A stretch of DNA of 64,000 nucleotides from the NCBI RefSeq assembly GCF_001766415.1, contig NZ_MKXO01000001.1, positions 62,001 through 126,000 of the forward strand, read 5' to 3'. Position numbers and translations under genes: made by a program. Origin of the DNA: Exiguobacterium aurantiacum. GTDB lineage: Bacteria; Bacillota; Bacilli; Exiguobacteriales; Exiguobacteriaceae. The notes below the pieces were generated by a model. That model made no database searches and was not told where the DNA came from. It saw only the letters and a list, made by a program, of their open reading frames with translations. Below, one piece after another: positions 17,268 through 26,663 of this stretch; the stretch's first letter is position 1; every line of letters begins with the position of its first letter.

Positions 17268-19349
17268 ATGCAGCAAGCACGTCATTGGACGGTCGCCACA
17301 ATCTCCGTCCTCTTTTTTCTCATCCTTGGCGCAATTCTCTACTTTACGGTGCGCCCATCAATCATCAGCGTAGAGCCGCTTGGCATCGCCGCACAAGATA
17401 TCCGCTCCCCGATCACGATCGAGGACAGGGTCGCGTCGGACCGTCTGAGACAAGACGCGACGAACGCCGTCGGAAGTCAGTTCTCATTACGCCGTGAATT
17501 CGCCGATCAACAGATTGCCAAAATCGAGCAATTGTTCGCGGCGTTCGAAGACACGGATGAGGACACTGAACTGTCTGATATCAAAAATCGATTGAATTCT
17601 ACAGAAGTGAACGGGCTCCTTGCAGACGATGAGTTGAACTCACTCCTGGAGGCGACCGTGAACACGCGTCGTACCGTCGAAGACGTCGCCGTGACGGCGC
17701 TTCAAGAAGTCATGGCCAATCGGATCGAAACGAGTTCCGAGTCGATTGCCGAGGCGAGAGACCGGGCGTCGACGGTCATCGACCAATCACCGTTGTCGTT
17801 AGAATTCCGAGCGGTCGCGACGAGTTTAAGTGACCAACTGATCGTCCCGAACTATGTCTTCGATTCGGAAGCGACTCGTCAGAAAGAACAAGAAGCGATC
17901 GACGCCGTTGAACCGGTCATCATTCAAGAAGGACAGCTCCTCGTCAACCAAGGGGAAGTCGTGACCCGTGAAATCTATCGGAAGCTCGAATTGACCGGTG
18001 CGATTGACCCGAACCGTTCGTTCGCGCCTTTGTTCGGTGCCTATTTGCTCAGCGGACTCTTGACGGTCGGATTTTTATTCATGCTGATCCGTTCAAAAAT
18101 TCAAGAACTTTTGCTCCGACCTAAAATTTTGATTACTGTCTATGGCCTACTATTGCTGCAACTAGGTATTTTCTTCGGCGTCGGTTATATCGGGATCGAG
18201 TTCACGACGTATGCGTACGTCATCGCCCCGACGGCGTTCGTCGTCTTATTGCTCCGTATCTTAGTCGATGAACGGGTCGCGTTGGCTTCGGCGCTCATCA
18301 CGATGATCGCTGGTTCAATTGTTGCGAGCTTTGGCCAAAATACGAGCTTTATGACGGTCGTTTACTTTGCGACCGGGAGTTTCCTGGCTGTCTTTTTGGT
18401 CGAACCGAAGATTCAACGGAAACGCTTGTTCCTTTCAGGCGTCTTGCTCGGAATCATCAACATCATCATGGTGCTCGCGCTCCTGTTCTTGCGGAACACG
18501 CAAGTGACGTGGGAGATGGTCGCCTATTTATCCGGTTTCGCGATCACGAGCGCCTTGCTGTCGATCGTTCTCACGTTCGGCTTCCTGCCGTTTCTAGAGC
18601 CTTGGTTCGGCGTATTGTCGTCCGGACGCCTAGTCGAATTGATGAGCCCGACGCATCCGCTGCTGCGAAAACTGTTGATGGAGGCGCCGGGAACGTATCA
18701 CCATAGCATGATGGTCGCCAATCTCGCCGAGTCGGCGTGTGAGGCGATCGGGGCCGATGGTCTGCTCGCCCGGGTCGCGAGTTATTATCACGACCTCGGC
18801 AAGACGGAACGGCCGCTCCACTTTATCGAGAATCAACAAAACGGCGTGAACCCGCACGACCGGCTCACACCGGAAGAGTCGGCCGACATCATTATGGCGC
18901 ATCCTTACGACGGCTCTGATTTGTTGCGGCGCTATAAACTGCCGAAAGAGATTATCGACATCGCCGAGCAACATCACGGGACGTCGCTGCTCAAGTTCTT
19001 TTATGTTAAAGCGAAAGAGTCACGAGACGTGTCGGAGTCACGTTTCCGTTACCCGGGACCGAAACCGCAGTCGCGTGAGGCGGCGGTCGTCATGATCGTC
19101 GATTCGATTGAAGCAGCGGTTCGGTCGCAAAAACAACCGACACCGGAGCGGATACGTCAGCTCGTCAGCTCGATCATTCGCGACAAGCTTCAAGACGGTC
19201 AGTTCGAAGAGTGTGACTTGACGACGAAAGAAGTGTGGCGTGTCGGCGAGAGTGCATGCGAGACGTTGACCGGCTTGTTCCATGAACGGATCGAATACCC
19301 AGAACTAAAGAAAGAAGGCGAATTACATGCAAATCATCTCGAACGATGA
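17268..19349 (+). CDS. pgpH: 7TM-HD family c-di-AMP phosphodiesterase (PgpH)
   Basis: Membrane phosphodiesterase expected to hydrolyse the second messenger c-di-AMP, by similarity to Listeria PgpH and B. subtilis YqfF. The protein of about 693 residues has one N-terminal membrane helix, a long extracellular domain (to about residue 265), seven membrane helices (about 270-475) and a C-terminal HD domain with HHSMM and the HD dyad His508-Asp509 in YHDLGK. ATG 17268 follows GAAAGGGGGGG closely; ATG 17247, overlapping phoH, is possible and adds 7 residues. Coupled with ybeY downstream (overlap 23 bases). Confidence 0.92.
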   Translation: MQQARHWTVATISVLFFLILGAILYFTVRPSIISVEPLGIAAQDIRSPITIEDRVASDRLRQDATNAVGSQFSLRREFADQQIAKIEQLFAAFEDTDEDTELSDIKNRLNSTEVNGLLADDELNSLLEATVNTRRTVEDVAVTALQEVMANRIETSSESIAEARDRASTVIDQSPLSLEFRAVATSLSDQLIVPNYVFDSEATRQKEQEAIDAVEPVIIQEGQLLVNQGEVVTREIYRKLELTGAIDPNRSFAPLFGAYLLSGLLTVGFLFMLIRSKIQELLLRPKILITVYGLLLLQLGIFFGVGYIGIEFTTYAYVIAPTAFVVLLLRILVDERVALASALITMIAGSIVASFGQNTSFMTVVYFATGSFLAVFLVEPKIQRKRLFLSGVLLGIINIIMVLALLFLRNTQVTWEMVAYLSGFAITSALLSIVLTFGFLPFLEPWFGVLSSGRLVELMSPTHPLLRKLLMEAPGTYHHSMMVANLAESACEAIGADGLLARVASYYHDLGKTERPLHFIENQQNGVNPHDRLTPEESADIIMAHPYDGSDLLRRYKLPKEIIDIAEQHHGTSLLKFFYVKAKESRDVSESRFRYPGPKPQSREAAVVMIVDSIEAAVRSQKQPTPERIRQLVSSIIRDKLQDGQFEECDLTTKEVWRVGESACETLTGLFHERIEYPELKKEGELHANHLER

Positions 19350-19803
19350 ACAAGGGTTGTTGACCGAGTCTCAGCTCGAGTTAGTCGAATCGATTTTAGT
19401 TCACGCGGCCTTGGCTGAACAAGTCGAAGAACCGAGTGAACTGTCAGTCACATTTTTAACGAATGACGAGATTCAAGTGATCAACCAGGAGTGGCGCGGC
19501 AAAGACGCGCCGACGGACGTCATCAGCTTTGCTTTTGACGAGATGGGAGAAGAAGAGATGGACTTCATGCTTGATGAGGATGAACCCCGTCTATTGGGCG
19601 ACATCGTCATCTCGGTGGAGCGGTGCCGCGAGCAAGCGGCGGACTACGGTCATTCGTTCGAACGTGAACTCGGTTTCTTGGCGATCCATGGCTTTCTCCA
19701 TTTGCTCGGCTACGACCATATGACGCCAGAAGAAGAAGCCGAGATGACGGCGCGTCAGGAGCAAGTGCTCGCTCATTTTGAGTTGAAGCGAGGCGAGGTG
19801 TGA
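19327..19803 (+). CDS. ybeY: Endoribonuclease YbeY
   Basis: Zinc-dependent rRNA-maturation and quality-control nuclease. The 158-residue protein has the UPF0054 metal motif HGFLHLLGYDH (H-x3-H-x5-H) near residue 120, followed by EEEAEM. The start lies inside the end of pgpH, preceded by GAAAGAAGG. It overlaps dgkA at GTGA. Confidence 0.95.
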   Translation: MQIISNDEQGLLTESQLELVESILVHAALAEQVEEPSELSVTFLTNDEIQVINQEWRGKDAPTDVISFAFDEMGEEEMDFMLDEDEPRLLGDIVISVERCREQAADYGHSFERELGFLAIHGFLHLLGYDHMTPEEEAEMTARQEQVLAHFELKRGEV

Positions 19804-20141
19804 ATCCGTTCTGGTTTGCGGTGCACGGGATCGTGCACGCAGTGCGAACCGAACGGAACATGCTGATTCACCTCATTGCAAGCTTGCTCGTCGGATTGTT
19901 CTGTTGGTGGCTCCCGACGACAACGCTTGAAAACCTCATCTTGTTCGGTTGGGTCGTGCTTGTCATCGCTCTCGAATTGATGAACACGGCCGTCGAACGG
20001 ACGGTCGATCTCGTGACGAAAGATATCGAGCCGCTCGCCAAACAAGCGAAAGACGTCGCGGCGGGCTCGGTCCTCGTCGCTTCGGGCGGAGCAGCCGTAA
20101 CAGCGCTCGTCATTTTCGGACCGTATTTATTCGCTTTATAA
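19800..20141 (+). CDS. dgkA: Undecaprenol / diacylglycerol kinase
   Basis: Small membrane kinase that phosphorylates undecaprenol (Gram-positive type) to recycle the cell-wall lipid carrier. The 113-residue protein has an amphipathic start with RTERNM, three membrane helices, and the catalytic motif [10 protein letters not shown]. The GTG start overlaps the ybeY stop. In Bacillus a cytidine deaminase gene follows, but here era follows directly. Confidence 0.93.
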   Translation: MNPFWFAVHGIVHAVRTERNMLIHLIASLLVGLFCWWLPTTTLENLILFGWVVLVIALELMNTAVERTVDLVTKDIEPLAKQAKDVAAGSVLVASGGAAVTALVIFGPYLFAL

Positions 20142-20175
20142 TCAATGTATTGGAAATTTAGAAAGCAGGTGCACT

Positions 20176-21084
20176 ATGTATCAAGAAGGTTTTAAATCAG
20201 GTTTTGTTTCAATTATCGGACGTCCGAACGTCGGGAAATCGACGTTCTTGAACCGGGTCATCGGTCAAAAGATCGCCATCATGTCAGACAAACCCCAGAC
20301 GACACGTAACAAGGTCCAAGGTGTCTATACGACAGACGACACGCAAATCATCTTCATCGACACGCCAGGGATCCATAAACCGAAGCACCGTCTCGGTGAC
20401 TTCATGATGAAAGTGGCGACGAACGCGTTGCGCGAAGTCGACGCGATTTTGTTCATGGTCAATGTCACAGAGCCGCGCGGTGCCGGTGACGAGTTCATCA
20501 TCGAGAAGTTGAAAGGACTCGACACACCGATCATCCTTGTGATGAACAAAATCGATTTGATTCACCCGGACGAGATCCCCGCTGTCATCGAACAGTATAC
20601 GAATCAACTTGATTTCGCGGCGTACGTTCCGATTTCAGCCTTGCAAGGCAATAACGTCGAACCGCTCATCGGTGAGATCAAGAAGCTGCTGCCTGAAGGG
20701 CCGATGTACTATCCGGCCGATCAAGTGACGGATCACCCGGAGCGCTTCATCATCTCGGAACTGATTCGCGAGAAAGTGCTCCATAACACGCGCGATGAGA
20801 TCCCGCATTCGATCGCGGTCAACATCGAATCGATCAAGAAACGAGACAACTCGGACATGGTCGACGTCGAAGCCGTCATCATGGTCGAGCGTGACTCGCA
20901 AAAAGGAATCGTCATCGGCAAGAAAGGTGCGATGCTCCGTCAGGTCGGGACGGAAGCGCGTCATGACATCGAGCTCTTGCTCGGTACGAAAGTCTATTTA
21001 AACTTATGGGTGAAAGTCCAAAAAGATTGGCGCAATAAGATGGGCCAACTCCGTGACCTCGGTTTCCGCGACGACGAGTATTGA
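20176..21084 (+). CDS. era: GTPase Era
   Basis: Ribosome-assembly GTPase that binds the 3' end of 16S rRNA. 302 residues with G1 [10 protein letters not shown]3 [11 protein letters not shown]4 NKIDL and a C-terminal KH domain with [20 protein letters not shown] precedes the ATG. recO follows after 3 bases. Confidence 0.97.
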   Translation: MYQEGFKSGFVSIIGRPNVGKSTFLNRVIGQKIAIMSDKPQTTRNKVQGVYTTDDTQIIFIDTPGIHKPKHRLGDFMMKVATNALREVDAILFMVNVTEPRGAGDEFIIEKLKGLDTPIILVMNKIDLIHPDEIPAVIEQYTNQLDFAAYVPISALQGNNVEPLIGEIKKLLPEGPMYYPADQVTDHPERFIISELIREKVLHNTRDEIPHSIAVNIESIKKRDNSDMVDVEAVIMVERDSQKGIVIGKKGAMLRQVGTEARHDIELLLGTKVYLNLWVKVQKDWRNKMGQLRDLGFRDDEY

Positions 21085-21087
21085 GCC

Positions 21088-21837
21088 ATGTTACAAAAAG
21101 TCACGGGCATCGTCATTCGGACCGTCAATTATGGTGAATCCAACAAAGTCGTGACAATCTTCACAGAAGAGCTCGGGAAAGTCGCCGTCATGGCACGGGG
21201 TGCGAAAAAGCCGGGGAGCCGGCTGCACGCATCGAGCCAACCGTTCGTCGAAGCCGTTTATATCTTTCCGGCGAGCCGTGGTCTCGGTCAACTCAAGTCG
21301 TCTGACGTGATCACGTCATACCCGGAAGTGCGAAAAGATGTCGAGCGGATGGCGTATGCCGTGTACTTGCTCGAACTCGTCGATAAAACTGTCGAAGATC
21401 GAGTCCCGAACCGGCCGTTATACCGAATTTTGAATGACGCGCTCCAAGCGCTGAACGCTGGAATGGACCCAGAGATCATCACCCATCATTTCGAGCTCAG
21501 AATTATGTATCTGCTCGGTGTCGCCCCGGTCTTGACCGGTTGTGTCCGGTGCAACGATGTGACCGACCCGATGTTCTTTTCCGTGACGTCGGGCGGGTTT
21601 CTCTGTTCGCGTCACCAAGAAACAGGGTCGATTCAGATGAGTGAGCGGCTGGCGAAGTTACTTTACTTGTTGAGCCGGCATGAGCTGTCAGAGTTTAGTA
21701 ACGTCCCGTTGACGAAGGAGACACGTCTCCTGTTACGGCAACTGTTTGATGCCTATATGGACTCTTACAGCGGATTGAACCTCAAGACGAAACGGGTCCT
21801 CGATCAGATGCAGCGACTTTACTTGAACGATGATTGA
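21088..21837 (+). CDS. recO: DNA repair protein RecO
   Basis: Recombination mediator that helps load RecA on SSB-coated DNA with RecR. The 249-residue protein has an N-terminal OB fold (TGIVIRTVNYGESNKVV), a helical middle, and the zinc-finger-like cysteines in CVRCND and FLCSRH (about residues 152-175). It follows era by 3 bases. Its stop codon overlaps the -35 box of the glyQ promoter. Confidence 0.95.
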   Translation: MLQKVTGIVIRTVNYGESNKVVTIFTEELGKVAVMARGAKKPGSRLHASSQPFVEAVYIFPASRGLGQLKSSDVITSYPEVRKDVERMAYAVYLLELVDKTVEDRVPNRPLYRILNDALQALNAGMDPEIITHHFELRIMYLLGVAPVLTGCVRCNDVTDPMFFSVTSGGFLCSRHQETGSIQMSERLAKLLYLLSRHELSEFSNVPLTKETRLLLRQLFDAYMDSYSGLNLKTKRVLDQMQRLYLNDD

Positions 21838-21862
21838 CAATTCATGCAAGGTTCGATACCAT
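21834..21862 (+). promoter_or_regulatory. Promoter of glyQS
   Basis: A perfect TTGACA (21834-21839) overlapping the recO stop, a 17-base spacer and TACCAT (21857-21862) lie just upstream of the T-box leader. Confidence 0.6.
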
Positions 21863-21894
21863 AATCTACGATTAGACAAATGAAATAGCGTGCG

Positions 21895-22088
21895 CTGTGA
21901 AGGAAAATGAGTAGTTCTTAAATCATGGGTAAAGCGAGTTCGGGAAGGTGAGAGCCGAACGCCATGAAGAGAGCGAATGGCGATTCCGGAGCGCCCCAAT
22001 CCAAAGAGTGGCCTCGATACCGAGGCAAGTAGGGTGGAACCGCGGGTAATCCCGTCCCTATGTGCATGGCACATAGGGGCGTTTTTTG
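21895..22088 (+). promoter_or_regulatory. T-box riboswitch (glycine) controlling glyQS
   Basis: The T-box core AGGGTGGAACCGCGG is at 22031-22045. Stem I can be drawn by hand: base GGAA/TTCC (21902-21905, 21984-21987), the AGTA S-turn strand at 21910-21913 opposite GAAT, inner stem CATGG/CCATG (21924-21928, 21962-21966) and distal stem GTTCGG/CCGAAC (21938-21943, 21955-21960). The specifier loop then presents GGC, a glycine codon, at 21979-21981. The terminator is CCCTATGTGC/GCACATAGGG (22056-22065, 22069-22078) followed by six T. Uncharged tRNA-Gly should favour read-through into glyQ. Confidence 0.95.
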
Positions 22089-22117
22089 TCGTTTCAATAC
22101 TTTTGGAGGTGTCACAT

Positions 22118-23020
22118 ATGAAGCACAAAACGGTGCAAGAAATCATTCTCACGTTGCAAAATTTTTGGGCGTCGAAAAACTGCCTGACGATGCAAGCGTA
22201 TGACGTAGAAAAAGGGGCCGGAACGATGAACCCGATGACGTTTTTACGGAGTCTCGGACCAGAGCCTTGGAACGTTTGTTATACGGAGCCGTCACGCCGT
22301 CCGGCTGACGGTCGATACGGGGAAAACCCGAACCGTCTGTATCAACATCACCAATTCCAAGTCATCATGAAGCCGTCCCCAAACAACATTCAAGAACTCT
22401 ATTTGGAGAGTTTGGAGCTCATCGGCATCAACCCGCTCGAACACGATATTCGCTTCGTCGAGGACAACTGGGAAAACCCGACGTTCGGTGCGGCCGGACT
22501 CGGTTGGGAAGTATGGTTGAACGGGATGGAAATCACCCAGTTCACATACTTCCAACAAGTCGGCGGGATCGAGTGCGACCCGATCGCCGTCGAGATCACG
22601 TACGGCCTCGAACGTCTCGCGTCATATATTCAAGAAGTCGAGAGCGTGTTCGACCTCGTCTGGACAGACGGTTTCAAGTATGGCGATATTTTCTATCAGC
22701 CAGAGTTTGAACACTCGAAGTACACGTTCGAGCTGTCAGACGTCGATATGTTGTTCACGTTGTTCGACACGTATGAGAAAGAAGCGAAGCGGGCGCTCGA
22801 GGAAAACCTCGTCTTCCCGGCGTACGATTACATCTTAAAATGCTCGCACACGTTCAACCTGCTCGATGCGAAAGGCGCGATCTCGGTGACGGAACGGACC
22901 GGTTTCATCCAACGTGTCCGCAACATGTCGCGGGCATGTGCGGCCAAATTTATCGAAGAACGGGAACGCCTCGGCTTCCCACTCCTTAATCAAGAGAAAG
23001 CAGGTGCCTTGGATGCGTGA
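22118..23020 (+). CDS. glyQ: Glycyl-tRNA synthetase alpha subunit
   Basis: Catalytic subunit of the heterotetrameric glycyl-tRNA synthetase. 300 residues; starts [17 protein letters not shown] and has the family motifs [12 protein letters not shown] and [13 protein letters not shown] 22118 is 7 bases after TTGGAGGTG, downstream of the T-box. It overlaps glyS by 8 bases. Confidence 0.97.
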   Translation: MKHKTVQEIILTLQNFWASKNCLTMQAYDVEKGAGTMNPMTFLRSLGPEPWNVCYTEPSRRPADGRYGENPNRLYQHHQFQVIMKPSPNNIQELYLESLELIGINPLEHDIRFVEDNWENPTFGAAGLGWEVWLNGMEITQFTYFQQVGGIECDPIAVEITYGLERLASYIQEVESVFDLVWTDGFKYGDIFYQPEFEHSKYTFELSDVDMLFTLFDTYEKEAKRALEENLVFPAYDYILKCSHTFNLLDAKGAISVTERTGFIQRVRNMSRACAAKFIEERERLGFPLLNQEKAGALDA

Positions 23021-25067
23021 CCTTTTACTAGAAATCGGACTTGAAGAACTACCAGCCCAATACGTGCTCCGCTCGGAGAAACAGTTAGGAGAGCGCGTGG
23101 CGGCGTTCTTGTCGGACGCTCGCGTCAACTTCGGAGCTGTCACGGTCTATTCGACACCACGTCGTCTCGCTGTACTCGTCCGTGACGTCGAGGAGAGTCA
23201 ACAAGATTTGACGGAGACGCTCCGGGGACCAGCTAAAAAGATTGCGCAAGATGCAGACGGAAACTGGTCGAAAGCGGCAGCAGGATTTGCGCGTGGACGC
23301 GGATTGTCAGTCGACGACCTTTACTTCGCGGAAGAAAAAGGGGTCGAATACGTCTTCGCAAATCGTCACGAGTCAGGTCAGCCGACGGCTTCATTACTTG
23401 GCGGCCTTGAAGACGTCGTCCGCGGCATGACGTTCCCGAAAAATATGAAATGGGGTACGAGCAGCCTCCGTTACATGCGTCCGATCCGTTGGTTAGTCGC
23501 CATGTTTGGGACAGAACAGATCGATTTCGAGATCGAGGGCGTCAAAACAGGTAATGTGACACGCGGACATCGCTTCTTAAGTAAAGGCGACGTGACGATC
23601 TCATCACCTGACCGCTATGCGGCCACGCTCGAACAAGAGTTTGTCGTCGCATCGTACGACGACCGTCGCGAACGCATCGAGCGTCAAATCGAACAATTGG
23701 CGAACGAGCAAGGATGGACGGTGCCACTTGACGCATCGCTGCTTGAAGAAGTGACGAACCTCGTCGAGTGGCCGACAGCCCTGTTCGGTGAGTTTGATGC
23801 GAGCTACCTCGACCTTCCGGAAGAAGTGTTGATCACGACGATGAAAGAGCATCAGCGCTATTTCCCGGTCTATGTCGGTGACACGCTCCAACACTATTTT
23901 GTGACGGTTCGTAACGGTAACGCAGACCATCTGCAAAACGTTGCCAAAGGGAACGAGAAAGTCATCCGGGCACGACTCGCCGATGCCGTCTTCTTCTATG
24001 AGGAAGATAAAAAGACGAAGATCGACGACCAGCTCGACCGTCTCGACCGCATCGTCTTCCATGAGAAGCTCGGAACGACAGGCGCGAAAGTTCGTCGCGT
24101 CCAACAACTCGCGCTCACGCTCGCTCCACTGTTCAGTGCCGATGCTCAAAAAGTCGAACGCGCTGGAAAGATTCATAAATTCGACCTCGTTAGCCAGATG
24201 GTTTACGAATTTACCGAGCTTCAAGGCGTGATGGGAGAAAAGTATGCACTCCAGCAAGGTGAGGACAAAGAAGTTGCGGCCGCGATCCGTGAGCACTATA
24301 TGCCACGCTTCGCCGGAGACGCATCACCGGCCACGCCGACGGGGGCCGCGCTCGCACTCGCGGATAAACTCGATTCGATTGCTGCGTTCTTCGGGGTCGG
24401 CATGATTCCAAGCGGTTCACAAGATCCGTTCGCCCTTCGCCGCCAAGCGCAAGGAGTCGTTCAAATTTTTGGAGATTGGCACGTCGATCTACCAGTCGAC
24501 AAATTACTTTCACAAGTTGTCGAATCTCAGGTGGAAGCAGGACTTTACGATGCCGATAAAGAACAAGTCAAGGCGCAACTTAACGACTTCTTTATGCTCC
24601 GCTTGAAGTATCGTCTGCAAGAGAGACAAGTACGATACGATGTGATTGATGCCGTTCTCACGACTGGTCTGACTGTCGAACAGCTCGACGCTCGCGCGGA
24701 GGCGGTTCAAAACATGCTGTCAGACGAGGCGAAACAGTTGATCGAGCAGTTGACGCGCGTCGTCAATATCGCTAAAAAAGGCGAACCAGGATTAGTGGAT
24801 CCGGCCTTGTTTGAGAATGCTGAAGAGAAAGCCCTTCACGCCGCGGTCGAATCAACATTGCCCGAGACACATGAAGCGGTCGAAGTGGGCGACTACACGC
24901 GTGCCATCACATCACTTCGAGCGCTTGAACAACCGATAAGTGCTTATTTTGAAAATACGATGGTCATGAGCGACGTAGAAACGATTCGCCATAATCGTCT
25001 CAGTGAGATGAAGCGACTCGCTACGACGATCGAGCGTGTTGCTGACTTCAGCGCGCTCGTACTCTGA
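23013..25067 (+). CDS. glyS: Glycyl-tRNA synthetase beta subunit
   Basis: Beta subunit (684 residues) needed for tRNA recognition. The start [15 protein letters not shown] is the conserved N-terminus; the central region contains FPKNMKW and [11 protein letters not shown], and the C-terminus is the DALR anticodon-binding domain. The ATG at 23013 lies inside the end of glyQ, so translation is coupled. Confidence 0.97.
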   Translation: MRDLLLEIGLEELPAQYVLRSEKQLGERVAAFLSDARVNFGAVTVYSTPRRLAVLVRDVEESQQDLTETLRGPAKKIAQDADGNWSKAAAGFARGRGLSVDDLYFAEEKGVEYVFANRHESGQPTASLLGGLEDVVRGMTFPKNMKWGTSSLRYMRPIRWLVAMFGTEQIDFEIEGVKTGNVTRGHRFLSKGDVTISSPDRYAATLEQEFVVASYDDRRERIERQIEQLANEQGWTVPLDASLLEEVTNLVEWPTALFGEFDASYLDLPEEVLITTMKEHQRYFPVYVGDTLQHYFVTVRNGNADHLQNVAKGNEKVIRARLADAVFFYEEDKKTKIDDQLDRLDRIVFHEKLGTTGAKVRRVQQLALTLAPLFSADAQKVERAGKIHKFDLVSQMVYEFTELQGVMGEKYALQQGEDKEVAAAIREHYMPRFAGDASPATPTGAALALADKLDSIAAFFGVGMIPSGSQDPFALRRQAQGVVQIFGDWHVDLPVDKLLSQVVESQVEAGLYDADKEQVKAQLNDFFMLRLKYRLQERQVRYDVIDAVLTTGLTVEQLDARAEAVQNMLSDEAKQLIEQLTRVVNIAKKGEPGLVDPALFENAEEKALHAAVESTLPETHEAVEVGDYTRAITSLRALEQPISAYFENTMVMSDVETIRHNRLSEMKRLATTIERVADFSALVL

Positions 25068-25088
25068 TCAAACTAGAGGGGGTTGGCT

Positions 25089-25718
25089 ATGCAGCTGAAT
25101 GAACGCCAACAGAAGATTGTTGAGATTGTGAGAGTGAACGGACCGATCACGGGAGAGCAGATTGCTCAAGAGTTATCGCTCACCCGTGCCACGCTCCGCC
25201 CTGATCTTGCTATTTTGACGATGACTGGAATATTAGAAGCAAGACCACGCGTCGGCTACACGTTCGTCGGCAAGCGAAATTCATCGCTGCTCCGCGAAAA
25301 ACTCGATTCGCTGACCGTTGGTGATTTCATGTCGTCCGCGAAAGTCGTCAGCAATGAAATGACCGTGTATGATGCGGTCGTCACGTTGTTCTTAGAAGAC
25401 GTCGGGTCGTTGTTCGTCGTCGGAAAAGACAATGAGCTTGTCGGGGTGTTGTCCCGCAAAGATTTACTGCGGGCCGCCATCGGCAATCAGGACCTCGACC
25501 AATTGCCTGTCAACGTCATTATGACGCGGATGCCGAATATTACCGTTTGTGAAAAAGGTGAGACGCTCATTCGGGCCGGGATGAAGTTGATTGAGAAACA
25601 GATTGACGCCATGCCAGTCGTCGAAGAGAAGGATGGTTCGCTCATCGTGCTCGGCCGAATGACAAAGACGAACATGACCAAGGTGTTGATTGCACTTGCC
25701 AACGATGAATCGTTCTGA
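25089..25718 (+). CDS. ccpN: Transcriptional regulator CcpN (HTH plus two CBS domains)
   Basis: CcpA-independent repressor of gluconeogenic genes (gapB, pckA) in B. subtilis. The 209-residue protein has an N-terminal winged HTH (about 1-60, ITGEQIAQELSLTRATLRPDL) and two CBS domains (about 70-130 and 135-205) that may sense nucleotides. ATG 25089 follows GAGGGGG. It sits 21 bases after glyS and 13 bases before yqfL, as in Bacillus. Confidence 0.92.
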   Translation: MQLNERQQKIVEIVRVNGPITGEQIAQELSLTRATLRPDLAILTMTGILEARPRVGYTFVGKRNSSLLREKLDSLTVGDFMSSAKVVSNEMTVYDAVVTLFLEDVGSLFVVGKDNELVGVLSRKDLLRAAIGNQDLDQLPVNVIMTRMPNITVCEKGETLIRAGMKLIEKQIDAMPVVEEKDGSLIVLGRMTKTNMTKVLIALANDESF

Positions 25719-25731
25719 GGAGGAAATTGGT

Positions 25732-26547
25732 TTGACAAACAAACAACTCGTATTTGTCGTGAGTGACTCTGTCGGAGAAACGTGTGAGCTCGTCGTCCGG
25801 GCGGCGAGCATCCAATTCCATGAGAATGCGATCGAGACACTCCGGATTCCTTTCGTCGAAGACGAACAGACGATTCATGATGTCGTCACGCAGGCTAGAG
25901 CACAAGGAGCGGTGATCGCCTTCACGCTCGTTAATGAAGAACATCGCTCACTGCTCGTGTCGCTCGGTAAAACGTATGACGTCAAAACGATCGACCTGCT
26001 CGGCGACCTCCTAGACGTGCTCTCGGGAAAACTCGGGGAGAGCCCGCGTGAGAAGCCGGGTCTGATCTATCGTCTAGACGAGGATTACTTCCGTAAAATC
26101 GAGGCGATGGAGTTTGCCGTCAAATATGACGACGGACGTGATCCGCGTGGCTTGAAAAAGGCCGATATCGTCCTCGTCGGTGTGTCTCGCACATCGAAGA
26201 CGCCGCTGTCACAATATTTGGCGCTAAAACGTTATAAAGTCGCTAACGTCCCGCTCGTGCCGGAGTCGCGTCCGCCGGAAGAACTGTTTGAGGTGTCACC
26301 GGATAAGTGTGTCGGCTTGATCATTTCGCCGGATAAGTTGATCTCGATTCGAATGGAGCGTTTGAAATCGCTCGGTCTAAAACCGGAAGCGGATTACGCC
26401 CAACTCGAGCGAATCAATCGGGAACTCGAGTACGCGCGAGGGATATACGAACGAATCGGTTGCGAGGTCATCGATGTGACGAATAAGGCGGTCGAAGAGA
26501 CGGCAGGAATCATCTTACGTCAGCTTGAACTGTCAAAAGATGACTGA
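25732..26547 (+). CDS. yqfL: Pyruvate, phosphate dikinase regulatory-type kinase/phosphorylase (PDRP, YqfL)
   Basis: Bifunctional serine/threonine kinase and phosphorylase family (former DUF299) that regulates pyruvate phosphate dikinase or PEP synthase. 271 residues; starts with KQLVFVVSDSVGETCE and has the P-loop GVSRTSKTPLS near residue 150. TTG start at 25732 is set by GAGGAGG 9 bases upstream. It is paired with ccpN, both acting on gluconeogenic carbon flow. The target enzyme is not in the window. Confidence 0.92.
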   Translation: MTNKQLVFVVSDSVGETCELVVRAASIQFHENAIETLRIPFVEDEQTIHDVVTQARAQGAVIAFTLVNEEHRSLLVSLGKTYDVKTIDLLGDLLDVLSGKLGESPREKPGLIYRLDEDYFRKIEAMEFAVKYDDGRDPRGLKKADIVLVGVSRTSKTPLSQYLALKRYKVANVPLVPESRPPEELFEVSPDKCVGLIISPDKLISIRMERLKSLGLKPEADYAQLERINRELEYARGIYERIGCEVIDVTNKAVEETAGIILRQLELSKDD

Positions 26548-26556
26548 GCGCTCGCA

Positions 26557-26586
26557 TTAGTAATCGACGCGTGTTAACGGTATAAT
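26557..26586 (+). promoter_or_regulatory. Promoter of dnaG-sigA
   Basis: A perfect TATAAT at 26581-26586 with TTAGTA 18 bases upstream. The -35 is weak, but the position before the dnaG leader is right. Confidence 0.55.
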
Positions 26587-26605
26587 AGAGTATTGACACG
26601 ATAGT

Positions 26606-26634
26606 GAAACGGAACGTGGTGAGCGTTCCGTTTC
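26606..26634 (+). other. Strong hairpin in the dnaG leader
   Basis: GAAACGGAACG and CGTTCCGTTTC form a perfect 11-bp stem with loop TGGTGAG, about 20 bases after the -10 box and 30 bases before dnaG. There is no T run after it, so it is not a standard terminator. It could stabilise the transcript or be bound by a regulator; the role is unknown. Confidence 0.6.
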
Positions 26635-26663
26635 GTTGCGAGATTGGATAGGGAGTGGTGGAG

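Noticed and set aside
23604-24296. A 230-codon open frame opposite glyS
   Set aside because: Antisense shadow of a conserved gene; no family features.
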